The notes beneath the pieces were generated by a model that was not told where the DNA came from, searched no databases, and saw only the letters and a program-made list of their open reading frames with translations. The position numbers were made by a program, and so were the translations under genes. Of a stretch of 64,000 bases of DNA, positions 1-13,408 are shown piece by piece (positions within the stretch are counted from its first letter, which is position 1; every line of letters starts with the position of its first letter). This DNA comes from Semisulcospira habei (Eukaryota > Mollusca > Gastropoda > Semisulcospiridae): positions 211,713,507 to 211,777,506 of the forward strand of contig BTPG01000004.1 of the NCBI GenBank assembly GCA_036245525.1, read 5' to 3'.

Positions 1-241
1 TTTGCGTTGTTTCTTTATTGTACAAACACCATTACACGAGTTTTCAACATAACCACCATCAAAACAGCAGGAGAAAAGAAATGAAAAACAAAACGGGAAA
101 TAAGAGTAGCAATAACTCTTATGAAGCCACACATTCTCTGAAACAGTGAATCGAGTCAATACGGATGCAGAAAATGATATTCAGTTCAACCGCAGGGGGA
201 CGGGGGGAGGGAGGGTGTCAAAGATGAGATGTACTACATCG

Positions 242-370
242 CTTATAATCTCAGAACTTTTACTTCTCTGTGTGTGTAACTTGAAATAACACACATTTTT
301 TTACCGTCTCCTCGAGTTCGTGTGCGTGCGTGCGTGTGCGTGCGTGCGTGTGTGCGTGCGTGCGCGCGTA

Positions 371-447
<77 letters not shown>

Positions 448-655
448 ACGTGTGTGTTGCTTTACTGTTTTTGTTTTAGTAACACACACGTTAGCACACG
501 CACACACACAAACAGACTCACAAAAACAAACACGCGCACACACACGCGCACACACACGCGCACGCGCGCTCGCACACACACGCACTAAAAAGACGGTGAA
601 AAATGTGTCTTATTTCAAGTTACTTGTTGAAAAGTAAACATTTTGATATCATAAG
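242..655. repeat. Long imperfect inverted repeat with (TG)n/(CA)n arms
   Basis: The sequence acttgaaataa at 279-289 is mirrored as ttatttcaagt at 610-620, and similarity continues outward to about 242 and 655 and inward through an accgtct/agacggt block. The left arm then runs into (TG)n (about 319-457) and the right arm into (CA)n (about 481-588). An inner pair, acgtgtgtgtt (448-458) and aacacacacgt (481-491), closes the structure around a 22-base loop. It is a fold-back whose arms became microsatellites; the left array is about 40 bases longer. All open frames here are low-complexity artefacts. Confidence 0.8.
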
Positions 656-2321
<1,666 letters not shown>

Positions 2322-2405
2322 CGCTCTTAAAGGGGCACAACAGAACTTTTTGAAGGCTTCAGTTCGCAAAAAGCTTTTACTGGGCTTCTGTATGCATAAC
2401 CACTT

Positions 2406-3712
2406 TGTCACAACCCCCGCTTCCGTGGCGCGAACTATGAACGCTACCACTCGAGAACAACCAACCCACACTAACACAAACACCAGAGAAACAATTACGA
2501 CAACATTTATTACATATAAAACTAACAACAATAAAAATATCCTCACTCAATCCTAACCACGCACTCACACACATTCACACACACACACGTCCGAACTCCC
2601 CAACCCGAAAATCCATTATACACAATACAAAATACAACAAATATAAAATAAAACAAATATCCTTAATAAAATACAAATGAAGATTGAGAAAACGTATTTT
2701 TTTATAGTTCACAAGTCGCTGGACCTCCTCGACGGAAGCACAAACGTCAGCTCAGCTCAGCTTAACACTCTTGCTTCCGCGATAAGATTCTTCATAGCAC
2801 AGGGCTCCTTTTAAATAATACAATATTTCCAAAATACACAATACTTCTCTTACTGCGACAACGTTCCTCTCACAATATTGTCACAGTGAGGAAATAAAAT
2901 TAATCTCGCAATACGTCCTTTACAAGTTTACAACTGGACGAGACTTTACTTAAATAAGTTACTAACGCTAGATGGGACGACCCGACTTGGCTAAACACGG
3001 GGCGTGCCGCGACGCTCGCAACAGCGCTCAGGTACGGCGTTGTAGTCCCACGAGGTGGAGTGACACAGCCAGCCTCCCCTCTCACAACGAACCACCCAGG
3101 CATTACGCACAGTAACGGCGGCGGACTAATCCACTCAGATCTTTAGACTTTTGGTTTTTGGATTCTTTGGATGCATGTCATCCGTGAAGACGCTCCGGCT
3201 GGGATGAAGACAAACAAAGACAAGACAAGCCAGGGGTTAAGTCATCACAGCTTTTCCTCCTTTCTAGGGCACTGACTCCGGGGCGACCAGAGCCGTATTG
3301 CAGGGCCGTTAAAGCGGAACGGCACAACTGCTTGAGGGCTTCAACAAATGGAGAACCACGCCTGAAAGACCTCCCTAGGAGACTGCTCTGTTCTGCTGTT
3401 TAGAAGCGACTGCTCTTGTTCGCTGTTGGAAAGCGACTGACTAACAATTTGGATATCACACGGTTCCGCAAAAAATGCGCTCAGTAAAAAGTTCGATGTA
3501 AGAACACATGTGAAACGGGAACCACCCGATTGCGCAGACTGAGCGACCACGTGCGTCACGCCGTCCTTCGACTCTCGTACTGCAGCAATTCCTTGTGTAA
3601 AGGCCAAACAACTCGCCCAGGCTATTGTTTCACCCGGTGACTAACTAATCTCTGTCACCCCTTAAATTTAACTCTACAAAAATAGAAGAAGAAAAAAACC
3701 TGTGTCGTGACA
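2406..3712. mobile_element. Solo LTR (1.3 kb) with 5-bp target-site duplication
   Basis: The block begins TGTCACAAC and ends GTCGTGACA, so its ends form a short inverted repeat of the TG...CA type used by LTR retrotransposons. It is flanked on both sides by cactt (2401-2405 and 3713-3717), the 5-bp duplication expected of a Gypsy- or Bel-type integrase. No gag-pol reading frame lies inside, so this is best read as a solo LTR left by recombination between two LTRs. Orientation was not resolved. The alternative is a non-autonomous DNA element with a 9-bp TIR. Confidence 0.65.
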
Positions 3713-3717
3713 CACTT

Positions 3718-4235
3718 AGACAGTGACCACACTATTGTCCCACCAAATGCTTCCTTTCGTCCGTTCAAAGCGAAAAGAGGCCCACCGGAATCTTGTGACG
3801 GGTACCGTGAAAAGATTGCTTCTGATAGGCGATGGTAGCTGACGTCATAACTATTCTATACGACCTTAGGTTATCTGCATAATTATAACCAATCAGAGAC
3901 AAGATGGTGGATGAATCAGCGAAGAATGAAGAAGGTATCATCGACTCGCGTCGACAATGACAGACTCAGAATTAAAGAGAAGAAAGAGGCAGAGAGACAA
4001 GATACCCCTAAGTAGAACTGACATCGGACAAGGGAATATGGACATGTGACAACACGTAAAGCAAGAGCTTGGCCGGCTTGACTGCCCATCCGGAATTTGT
4101 CACTTTCCTGCTCTGTGAATCAGTAAGTAATCTACGGTCTTTATCGATCTTCCTATAGTTCCGCGAGCGCTAGTGATTTTCAGAATTCATGATCTTCAGT
4201 AGAATTTATCTCTTACTGATTTTGCACGATTGCAT
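3718..4235. other. No recognised feature
   Basis: Intronic or intergenic sequence without a supported gene or repeat. Confidence 0.4.
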
Positions 4236-4358
4236 GGCATTTCATACAAAGATCACATCACAAACGAGGAAGTGGGAAGCAGAATCAGGCAAGCAATCGG
4301 GCCCTATGAAGACTTATTAGCCATTGTGAGAAAACGCAAACTGAAGTGGTATGGGCAT
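4236..4358 (+). pseudogene. Fragment of RTE-like retrotransposon C-terminus
   Basis: One open stretch of 41 codons reads GISYKDHITNEEV and then, after a gap, KRKLKWYGH before a stop at 4359. It aligns with the C-terminal tail of the RTE-like copies at 53700-54160 (ISYREHKTNEYV, RRKLAWFGH) and 54830-55000 (RKRKLKWYGH). Bases 4310-4357 are nearly identical to 54818-54870, so the two loci hold the same subfamily. The element is truncated on both sides; only the post-RT tail remains. Confidence 0.7.
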
Positions 4359-4361
4359 TAG

Positions 4362-5004
4362 ATTAAAGTACTTTAGACTTGTAGAAGTTTAAACGTAATG
4401 ATGGCTTCTTTCAGACGAAAGGTGGAAGTTTTGCACAGATTTTTTTCTTGTCCCAAAAACTTTTATTAATTGATGAATTTTATTTTCTTTTGCGTTTTCG
4501 GCGCCGCGTGTGACCGCTGATTTTGTGACATTGTTATCAGTAAGCTGATTTATTAGCGTTAGAATGAACGCAATTGATAATGTACACAAAATAGTTGAAT
4601 TTCGTCAAGCATCAACTGCACCTCTGCTGATTTCGATTTCAGCCGAGGTTGTAAGTAATATCACAACATCCAATCTTCCCATCCTTAAAGCATTTCCATC
4701 ATTTGGTTGAAATTTGCCCAAGATTATCATGGATGTGACCATACCACATTTCTAGGATTTCAGAATCCAAATAACATTGTACCTGACAGACCTTAGGTCG
4801 TTTCGAGGCATTTTGCAGAACTAAATATTAAATGAGAGATGTGCATGACTTTACTACAAGCATTGTATTTAGTGTTGTGAGTTTATGTGCACATCATCAT
4901 GACATGATATAATTTTGTTGTGGAATAGATGACATGTTTTTACAGTATTGCATTAGTTATCATGAGTTCTACACAATGAGTCATGCATACTGATGCAGTA
5001 CTTG

Positions 5005-5053
<49 letters not shown>

Positions 5054-5459
5054 AACCCACTTTGTTTAACCGTGGAAAACTGCTAAAAACTAGTCAACTT
5101 CTTGTCCACCATTTTCCCGCATATTCACTCCCCCCCCCCCTCCCCCCCCCCCCACCACCACCACCACAGAAATCAATAACAGAGGTGCATTAATAGGAGT
5201 AGTTGTGTTTGTATGATTTTTTTTTATTTGGATGGCATGTTAAGCGTGTTCCTTGCAAAGTCACGATGTGAAGTTATGTACTTCAGGACCTCATTCAGCA
5301 TTTCTGACCAGTGTATTAGGATGGATGCCTGTTTTGTGGTAGTTCTTACCATGGGTATGTGCATCTTTGAATACGACAAACACCTCAGGTACCAACTTTA
5401 ATGCATTTGTAGCCATTTTCATGTCTAACAAGAAAGACAAAGCACTTATGGCTCACGTG
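4362..5459. other. No gene; poly-A and poly-C tracts
   Basis: Holds a 45-base A-run (5007-5051) and C-rich runs (5131-5155). No supported coding exon. Confidence 0.4.
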
Positions 5460-6310
5460 TATATCCAATCTACATGTGTGACCTTTGTGACAATAAGTAA
5501 AGGGGTGGTTTCTGCACCAGCAAAATCCATGTTTTCTAAAAATGTAATCAATTTTCACACATCTGTTAAACACCCGTGACCTTTCACCTTTGCGATGAGT
5601 CGACTAAATTAGTATACATAGAAAGGTATACACACCATTTCCAACTCCATTACCCCACCGATTAACATTGACTGCTGAGGATTCTGTTGTAGTTTTGCTG
5701 TGGTGCCTCGAATGTGTGTGTGTTTGAGTGTGTGTAATACCGTGTACAGTTTTTGTAGTTGTATTTTTTAAATTTGTAAGGCGCCTAGAGCTCTACATGA
5801 GGTTAGGCGCCATAGAAATCATCACTTACACTATTATTGCTATTATCATTAAGGTCTTATCATCATCAGCTACCTTTGTGCCAAATTGGATTGAAAAGTT
5901 TGGCACAACTGTTGATAATAACAACAATTCTATCAAAATTTGGAATTTTACACACATTTGCCTACCTCTTGTGACCCTTGACCTTTCCGAACTCATCAGG
6001 TACCTTTGTAGCAAGTTTGGCTGTGAAGTTGTGAATAGTATTTGAGAAAAAAAATATTTTGTCAAAATATGGCTATTCTGGAACTATTTCATGATCCCCT
6101 GTGACCTTGACCTGTGTGAGAGGTCACTCAAATTTGTATGTTTAGAAAGGTCTTGCCACAAAGCATCCTTAGGCCAAGTTTGACGACTATGGCTTGAATA
6201 GTCTCCGAGAAAATGTCAACGTTAAAGTTTACCACTGACGACGACAGACAGACAACGCACGGACGACTACTGGCCCAGAACATAGATTCACTTTTGCTTC
6301 GCATGTGAGC
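5460..6310 (+). repeat. Diverged dispersed repeat with an empty TTAA site
   Basis: This stretch resembles the block inside units A, B and C around 19670-20170 (phrases such as gtcttgccacaaagcatcct, gtctccgagaaaatg, gcccagaacata). Here the sequence at 6222-6225 has a single TTAA exactly where the three units carry a hairpin MITE between two TTAAs. A foreign piece at about 5750-5860 has the signature gcgcctagagct...ggcgccata followed by ATT repeats, resembling CR1/L2-type 3' ends. Confidence 0.65.
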
Positions 6311-7605
6311 TAAAATGTGTCTTATTTACACAAAATGGACGTGCCTGCCTATGTTTTTTTTTTATACTACTTACATTGAAAGCCGGGTGTTTTTTTTAGC
6401 AGTGAAAATAAGTATCACAAACACCGATTTGTTCTGTTTAGGTGATGGTGTTTGTTAGTTTTTTCTTTCCACCCAGGCTTTGAGTATCTAAAGAGATCAT
6501 TTTCTTTTAAAAATTGAAAAAATGTCGGCAAGTTATGTAGACTTTCTTCTTCTTAAGAGTGTTCAGTTTCTTTGGGGTCCGAAAACTTTGCTTTCACTCT
6601 AGCTGATAAGATTATTGAACAATCTTGTCAAGGTGCTTTTTGTACGAGCTTATTGGTATTATTGCTGTGGAAATATGTGTAGTAAACATTTGTGACGGTG
6701 TAAATGGTTATGTACACAACGCTAACTGTTTGTGCAGTGAAATAACAGAAATAAAGATTTTTATCAACACAAAAACTCCACAGAATGTGGCATCTTGTTT
6801 TGAATTTGATGTGTCATATGTTTTACCTTTAAATATGGAATTTAATTTTGGATTTGGAGTGTCACAACTTCTTGACGGTAAATCTGAGCCAGGGCCATAT
6901 TCTACTGACGGGACATCAGGGACACAACTCTTGCCAAAACTTCGGTATCTCCTCCTGTGTTGTCACTGGTGCTCATGAGATGAGCTGGATTCACAGACCC
7001 ACATCCCGTGACCACGGGAGGGGGAGGGGGCTCACGTGAGTCTATGCCTCTTGTAACTAGGCGATGTGTTGTAATATTCTAAGATTGTTATAAGCGAAGC
7101 AATGTACATAGATGTTTTGTTTGTGGTTGTGTTATTCTTTTTGGGGCATGTGTGTGTTGATCATAGGAAAAGATCCGGTGTTCTGTTGATCGCTTTATTT
7201 TAGATAAGAATCGCGTACCTTTTTAATATGATTCGTTTTATTTTGCATGGAGAATTGCAATCGATTTTTGTTGTGTAGCTAGAATGTACATTTCGCTAAC
7301 TTCGTGCAAAGCCCGACAAGGATTAACATGGAAGGTTCTGGAAGAGGCGTGATCGATCTAGTGACCTCAAATATGACGTCAAGTTTTGCCGGTAGTACAC
7401 ATGTTAGCTACATTTCGCAACATTTAAGGAATACGCCTAGATGTGAGTGGGAGATTGTAGATAGATCTAGAGTGTTCCTTTTAATTAATATTAATGAGTT
7501 TTGGTTACGTTTTCTTTTCTGAGTGGTTGAGTTGTGTAATTTGCCGGATTGTTCTGGAAATCTGTAATAGTATAAAAGAGGGTGTTAGGAAATATGTGCG
7601 TAGAT
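6311..7605. other. No recognised feature
   Basis: AT-rich sequence. Open frames here are short, lack splice signals that match the neighbouring gene, and show no recognisable motif. Confidence 0.4.
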
Positions 7606-7727
7606 TGTATGGTAGACGCAGTGTATCAAAGTTTGGGTGCATTGTATGAGACACACAGTATATCAAAAATGTGGATCCATTGTATGGGAGACAGTGTATC
7701 AATGTGTGGATGCATTTGTGATAGATA
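7606..7727. repeat. Tandem repeat, three diverged units of about 40 bp
   Basis: Three successive units share the pattern gtatg-gaga-agtgtatcaa-tgtgg-tgcatt. Confidence 0.6.
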
Positions 7728-7968
7728 GTGCGTCGCGAGAATAAAGTACTGTTGGAACTGTTACTCCAGTGTGGTCTACACCGGTGTGCCATGTGTGACG
7801 AGTTGCAACTGAATGAGGTTTCTTTACAAAAGCCCTACGTGTGTGTCTGGTGTGATTGCATCATACTACGACCGCGACTATCACGTAACAATAGATTTAG
7901 TGTCGTCGGAACCTCCTGTTGGCATACATATATATCTAACTTTTGCAAAATCCAACTTTGTATTAAGT

Positions 7969-8150
7969 ATTTTAGCCCTGACGCACTACAGCAGGAGATG
8001 GATAGATTATGATCTTTCAAGGCTAGGAGATGGATCGACCATCATCTTTCAAGGGTAGTGCTAGATTAGCTTGGCGCCTGATGGCGCCAAGCTAATCTGG
8101 CACTGCCCTTGAATGATCATGGTCGATCCATTTTCTGCAACAAATACATT
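7969..8150. mobile_element. Hairpin MITE, solo relative of the TTAA-MITEs
   Basis: A near-perfect palindrome centred near 8080 pairs caagggtagtgctagattag with ctaatctggcactgccctt around a ggcgcc core. The left flank (ccctgacgcactacagcagg) matches the subterminal sequence of the MITEs at 19888 and 27741 (ccccagacacaccacagcagg). The left arm carries a short tandem duplication of the gatctttcaagg region. Terminal TTAA sites were not clear. Confidence 0.65.
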
Positions 8151-8240
8151 GTCTTTAGGTGATATCTGAAAAAAAATGGGAAATGCGGCCTTCTTGAGGT
8201 TACATGGGTTTGAGTTACCTGCATTATACGCACGCGCGCG

Positions 8241-8243
<3 letters not shown>

Positions 8244-8319
<76 letters not shown>
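8244..8319. repeat. (CA)n microsatellite next to an exon donor
   Basis: About 76 bases of CA. On the minus-strand transcript it is a UG run that starts 10 bases after the donor of the exon at 8331-8463. Confidence 0.95.
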
Positions 8320-8321
<2 letters not shown>

Positions 8322-8330
8322 ATAATTTAC

Positions 8331-8463
8331 CTTTCCGTCTGTCATCCCAGTCAACTCTGTGCAACAGTCTCTGGATGCCGGGTGGAGATCCGTACACAAG
8401 GGTAAGACAATACTCTGTGAATTCCTCAGGCTTGCTGCTGAACAGCCCCGCAGCGCAAACGAC
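8331..8463 (-). CDS. Host gene exon after the Walker B exon
   Basis: Acceptor tatcttaaag precedes GTCGTTTGC and the donor is GGAAAG/GTAAAT. The exon holds 44 codons plus one base, open only in the frame that continues the upstream P-loop exon (phase 0 in, phase 1 out). The peptide begins VVCAAGLFSSKPEEF and contains LVYGSPPGIQRLLHRVDW. In P-loop NTPases the strand after Walker B often carries a sensor residue; VVCAAG is in that position, but this is inference. The intron beyond the donor starts at once with a (UG)n run. Confidence 0.75.
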
Positions 8464-9112
8464 CTTTAAGATAAAAACCGTTCAATTGTTGTATGGTTAA
8501 AACACTGTTTATTTCAGTATTCACTGAATGGCTACACTAAACTGCAGTGCATCTAAACAACGTAAGCTAACAAACAATTAACAGGCCTGCAAAGCCTACT
8601 GAGTTTATATCTGGCACTATAATATGACAAATTACATCATAGATGGCTGTCGCAGAACATGACACATTTTAGGAGTCGATGAAACTCAAGCATGTTTAGA
8701 TGCATGCATGCAGGCAGGCATAAATGCATGATGTATGGATGGTGCCTCCCAGGCACACATTTAAATGTTTTAAATGGGGCCTTTCTTTGCAGTCCTGCTT
8801 ATGTTCAGTCGAGAAAACGGTTGGAGGTTTAGGTGTTAGCTACTGGGAACACCAACAGCGGACAAGCTGTTCGGTGTCTGCCATTTGCTGGTTTACCGGA
8901 GATAAAAAAAAGAAAAAAAGGTTAAATTAAAATTATACCTCGAAGGAGAGCTGCACATTCCACATTGCTGGTTTACTTCTAATTTCGCTAAGATAACCTT
9001 TTCTACAATTGTGAGCATTTCTTCCAATATCGTAATGTTATGTTGCATCTTTTTGCACAATTGTCTCTATGACCTCACTCATATGGTCTAGAAATCGAGT
9101 TCACATATTTAC
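8464..9112. other. Intron of the host gene, nothing else recognised
   Basis: Lies between the last two P-loop-region exons. It begins (minus strand) GTAAATATG and ends in a pyrimidine-rich acceptor at 8464. Confidence 0.6.
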
Positions 9113-9538
9113 CTTGCACTCAGCAAATTCTTTTTGGAAAGACTCCAAAATTTCTAGGCAGAAACATTTCTTGTAGATCTCATCAGCAACAAACAGCAGG
9201 TTCCCGAGCTCAAAGATTTCTTCCGACGTCTCTGTGAACCTGAAAATGTTTTTTACAAATTCGTCTCTGTTGAATTTTCCACTGCTCATGACGTCGACTG
9301 GAAGATGGTGGACTCTATGTTCAAACGAAGGTCGCACTTTGTTGAAAATGTATTGCCCAATGGCCCGGCCTTTTGATCCGCGGTACATGTCGAGCACGAT
9401 GACCCGATGTCTGGGGGATGCGCCGAGAAAGGATATCGCGAGCAGGATGAGCAGCGGAGTCTTGCCACTACCGGGAGGTCCACTGAGGTAAGCTCGATGC
9501 TTTATGCTGGGATTCAGAAGCTCTTGTGAGATTTCGAT
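9113..9538 (-). CDS. Host gene exon: P-loop NTPase core (Walker A and B)
   Basis: Exactly 142 codons between an acceptor ttttgaacag and a donor GCAAG/GTAAAT. Walker A reads SGPPGSGKTPLLIL (GPPGSGKT at 9458-9481), and Walker B reads NLLFVADEIYKK near the end. Between them VIVLDMYRGSKGRAIGQYIF and HHLPVDVMSSG resemble the strand and helix after the P-loop of SF1-type helicases. The protein should bind and hydrolyse ATP. No helicase motifs III-VI are visible, either because they lie left of the window or because the protein is not a helicase. All P-loop and Walker B residues are intact. Confidence 0.85.
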
Positions 9539-10171
9539 CTGTTCAAAACAAAGAGTTGGCTAACAGAAATCACACTGAAAACACTAAAAGGCTATCGCGT
9601 GACTACTCTTAAAGTACCCTTACGCATAAATCTGCACATTTCAGCACTATTTGCGTTTGTTATGCCTTGTCGACACACCCAATGACCTTTAAAGCAGCCT
9701 GGACACTCAGCAAAAGCACACGTGTAATCGGACTTATTTATTCTGCGCTGCCGTTTGCGTGTCAATTTATTGTTAGCTGTTTCTCGTACTGATAGCCTTG
9801 TATTTCTAGAATGGAGTGGAGTCATTGTCAGGTTACTTGATATAAAGACGATATGTGCTTAACTGGATTCTCCTGTTTCTAAATGAACTATAACTAGACC
9901 TGTGTGCAGCGTTTCGTAACCATCTCCGAGTTACAGAAGTATTTCTTTGAACGGTTACGGCGGCAGTGGACCTTTAACTGTAATTGTTTGACTGAAAGAC
10001 TGAAATAAGAATTTTTTTTTAAAAATCTAGTCACAAGAAATGCAGCTGTGAAAGGTCATCACGACAAATTCTACTGATTACATAGTTTTGATGCCACTTC
10101 ACTTGTAATGTTGTAATGTCGCCTACCACGTATTATCCAAGACTATCGATGTGATCAAATGATCTGCATTC
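9539..10171. other. Intron, no feature recognised
   Basis: AT-rich intron sequence without a repeat shared elsewhere in the window. Confidence 0.5.
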
Positions 10172-10235
10172 ATTAGTCCTGACACTCTACGACAGGAAGT
10201 GAAACATCGATAATAATTCAAGGGCGGCGACAAAT
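10172..10235. mobile_element. Half of a hairpin MITE
   Basis: tcctgacactctacgacagg followed by taattcaagggcggcgac matches the left half of the MITE at 7969. The ggcgcc palindrome core and right arm are missing. Confidence 0.4.
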
Positions 10236-11332
10236 GTCAAAATAAAAAAAATATATGTGAGCCATCCTCAAAAGGTGAAAGCACCGAACAGTGACCACGT
10301 TTGTCACTCAAGCATTAACATGATATTACACCGACACACTCCATTTTATACCAATGTGTTGTATATTGAATGATGAAATACATATAACAAGCATGTCTTG
10401 ATTACTCTTCTGAAAGTGTACTTTGTTAATTAATTAGACAAAAACGTAATTTTTGGCAGGTTGAAAACGTGAGGAGAGAAAACAAGTAAAAACAAACCTT
10501 TCACTGATTATTTCCGCAAACCAGCCATTTCTATGAATACATTAGATGTAGCACTTTATTCGGAAAGTTTTAGTTTGTTTCCAGAAAAAAACGTTTTTAT
10601 TGGTGTTAAAAACACCTGCGAATGTACGCGACTGGACGTTGCATGTCCCGTCATCGAGTACAAAATCGGGGGTAAAATCCCATTCGGGTAAACAAGTGAA
10701 CCTTCCTGTTTTGGACCCGCTTAGGATTCGGATCGGGTTCGTATCGGACTCGTGTTTATGGGTCGGGCGCCTACTCTTCGTAAGATCCTCTAACTGAACA
10801 TATATTATAACGCCAAAGTAACGCAAAAGGAGACTCTCTATGTAATACGCGTCATTGAAAATTTCACGTTATAAAAGTCTATAACATACTTGCACGCGAT
10901 GTTCGGTTCCCACCAAATCATCTTGCATTATATTTTTGATCATATAAACAATGTAATTAATTAAAATTATAGGCCAAAATAAAATAAGAAGCATGACATT
11001 TCACTTCCGAGATTTTTTTTTATCTAGAACTCAGTACTGATGTCACACTGTACATATTCTGTACATTATAAACTCTGCAAAACGTAATATTGCATTTTTA
11101 TGCCTTCTAGTTCTAAAGCCCCTAGCAGTCAGTGAGTCAAGTTTTTCAATGGCGGCGATTGTGCAGTTTCTTTTAGTAACCAAAGTTTGAAATGTTCTCT
11201 ACCTTTAATTTTGCGCGTGGGAGGCTGGTACCCCTATTATAAATATTGTCATTTCAGTATTGTCAGTACTTAGAAATCGTCGGGGAATTTAGTTAACATG
11301 TGTCCTAATGACCACCACAAGAACTTGATTAC
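10236..11332. other. Intron, one unexplained open frame
   Basis: A minus-strand frame at 10542-10826 (94 codons) has non-simple composition (RRPTHKHESDTNPIRILSG) but no splice signals, and I do not recognise it. It may be a decayed repeat. Confidence 0.3.
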
Positions 11333-11473
11333 AAGTAGCGGCAAGTCCGATTCAGTGAAGCTCTGCGAAACAATTATTATTAGACAGTCAGGAAAAACTA
11401 AAATTTTACTCTCATCCTTCTGCTGTTCGATCTGCCGCAACTTGCGAATAGTGTTACTGTCGGGTTTTAAAGC
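11333..11473 (-). CDS. Host gene exon, linker before the P-loop
   Basis: The frame ALKPDSNTIRKLRQIEQQ to TESDLPLL gives 47 codons between acceptor agtggacag and a weak donor CTT/GTAATC. It enters and leaves in phase 0, so it can join DRQ upstream to IEISQEL downstream. The frame stays open 24 more codons before a stop, so the donor choice is inferred from phase. The peptide ending KILVFPDC has no recognised motif. Confidence 0.5.
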
Positions 11474-11975
11474 CTGTCCACTAGCATCTGTGTAGATCGA
11501 GAGACCATATTTCATTTGACAAAAGCAAGATATGTTACACGGAAATAGGAGCAACAGTCATAGACCAACAAGTTGAAAGTGATGTTTTCCAAGCACCCGA
11601 ATTTCAACCATTTTGAAGGCCTCTCACTTCGGCGATGGATAACTATCAATCCAATGCCTATAGTTCACATTAGAAACCTGACAGTAATGCTTTGAACTCT
11701 CTGCCATACTTCTACTACCTCTTACACCATGATGTCTTATGACCCACAGTCGACGAATCCAAGTATTTCACCGTGTCCAAAGATACGGCGACACGGATCT
11801 AAATTTTCTCTTCACGTCTGCTTTGTTTTTTAACTCGGCACTGGATTTTACTTCCCGGCCCTTGGCAGAACGTCATGCCCCTGTTGACTCATCTACTGCT
11901 AGGGACTGTAAGCAGTGCGAAATTTCATTTCGAAGCCTTTCGAAACCACACGGCGTGTAGTCTACGTACACTAAC

Positions 11976-12105
11976 CTGTCTGTCAATGATCATGTGGCGT
12001 TTGAAGAGGCATGCTGTGTCACGAACACTGTCTGCGTAGCACCGCAACCGGTCCCGTTTGTTCCCTTCCTTGCACTTAACAACCGTAGACAAAAGCCCTG
12101 CGTAC
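11976..12105 (-). CDS. Host gene exon, basic linker segment
   Basis: One base plus 43 codons between acceptor tgacgaacag and donor GACAG/GTTAGT. The frame YAGLLSTVVKCKEGNKRDRL continues exactly from the 155-bp exon at 21490-21644 (phase 2 to phase 2, completing a Lys codon). The peptide is rich in Lys and Arg and has no recognised catalytic motif. The intron separating the two exons holds the whole of mobile unit A. Confidence 0.75.
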
Positions 12106-12222
12106 CTGTTCGTCAAACAAAAAAGCAATGTACTCGAACACTCTGCTCTTTAATATTGAACAGATGGCACAGATTGGCATGAATCGGTAAAGAAAATTGG
12201 TGTTCTGCTTATTGTCACTTAA

Positions 12223-12433
12223 CCCCTTATTCCCTGCCACTGTACGTAGGCCCTACATTCTGTTTTAGAAACCTGTGTTCATTCAGCGACCGAAAGCCGC
12301 AACAACCGTCCAAGGAACATCGATACAACAGCACGTGACACAGATCCTCATGAGCCCGACAATTGCTGGGGTTCATGAGGATCTGTGTCTCTTGCATTTG
12401 GGGCGGGTTCGGTTTTTCCCGACAATCAAAGGG
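12223..12433. mobile_element. TTAA-type MITE with a distinct hairpin core
   Basis: A TTAA at 12219-12222 is followed by CCCCTTATTCCCTGCC; the other end reads caaagggttca, with a degraded TTAA. The palindrome cagatcctcatgagcc / ggttcatgaggatctg lies at about 12342-12391. The same core occurs at 55725-55764. Confidence 0.55.
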
Positions 12434-12439
12434 TTCACA

Positions 12440-12447
12440 CACATCCA

Positions 12448-12542
<95 letters not shown>
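12440..12542. repeat. (CA)n array, left flank of unit A
   Basis: About 90 bases of CA ending directly at the left terminal inverted repeat of unit A. Confidence 0.95.
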
Positions 12543-12543
<1 letters not shown>

Positions 12544-13124
12544 CAGACAAAAGCCTCAGAGTGGGTTACCTACCATTTTATGTGAAAATGGGTTCCCATA
12601 TTTCTATTTATTCTAGGGCTCTGGAATTGATGCGAATGTTTAGAACTCACCTTATAACTAAGCTCTATAACTTAAAATAAAATAGACATTTTCTAGAAAC
12701 AGAGCCACTAGATGGAAAAAAATGGGTTTCTACCAATAAAGTGGGTACCTCTCACACACACACACAAAAAACTGGCATTACAGTGAAAATCGGTGTCTTC
12801 ACAGCATTAGGCGTCTGTAATAAGGTCAAGTTCATGGAATACTTCTTTTTCACATTATTTTTTGTGTGTGGTTTTTTGTTTATTCAACTTAATGTGTATG
12901 TATGCTTTAACATTTTTAACATTGTATGTTGCAAAATTCAATAAACACTGGCCCGTAACCTAATCTTTTAAACATTGCTGCATTTTGTCCTTCTGAAGCA
13001 AAACAGTTTATCATGGCATTTATGTGAGTATCAACATAATGTATTCTGGAAATTAAAGGACTTTTTAAAAAAAAATGTACTCTGGAGTTTCAGACAAACA
13101 GCAACAGAGCATTTTGAATATTAA

Positions 13125-13346
13125 CCCTTATCATTCGGAATACACCAGTGTGTGCAACAAGTGTGACTGAAATAGTCCAAGGGTAGTGCCAGAATAGCTT
13201 GGCGCCTCTAGGCGCCAAGATATTGTGGCACAACCCTTGAACTAAAGCCATTGGTCTATGTCCTCATCTGTAAGTACTGTAATGTAGCTTGCATATAATT
13301 ATGGCAGTGAACAAATTTGAAGCTTTTAGCCTCAGTATGATGCGGG
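13125..13346. mobile_element. MITE M1 in unit A
   Basis: Starts after TTAA (13121-13124) with CCCTTATCATTCGG and ends near tatgatgcggg followed by TCAA. The centre (13178-13242) is a palindrome with aagggtagtgccagaatagc and the ggcgcc core. Present at the same place in B and C. Confidence 0.6.
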
Positions 13347-13408
13347 TCAAAAAGTGTGGAAAAATATGAAAGATAGAAAAAGACCCAGACGAAGAAATTA
13401 ACACTTAA

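Noticed and set aside
11270..11332. Extension of the linker exon to the stop at 11270 as the gene's C-terminus
   Set aside because: The P-loop exon downstream continues in the same phase, so an internal donor at 11332 is more likely, although weak.
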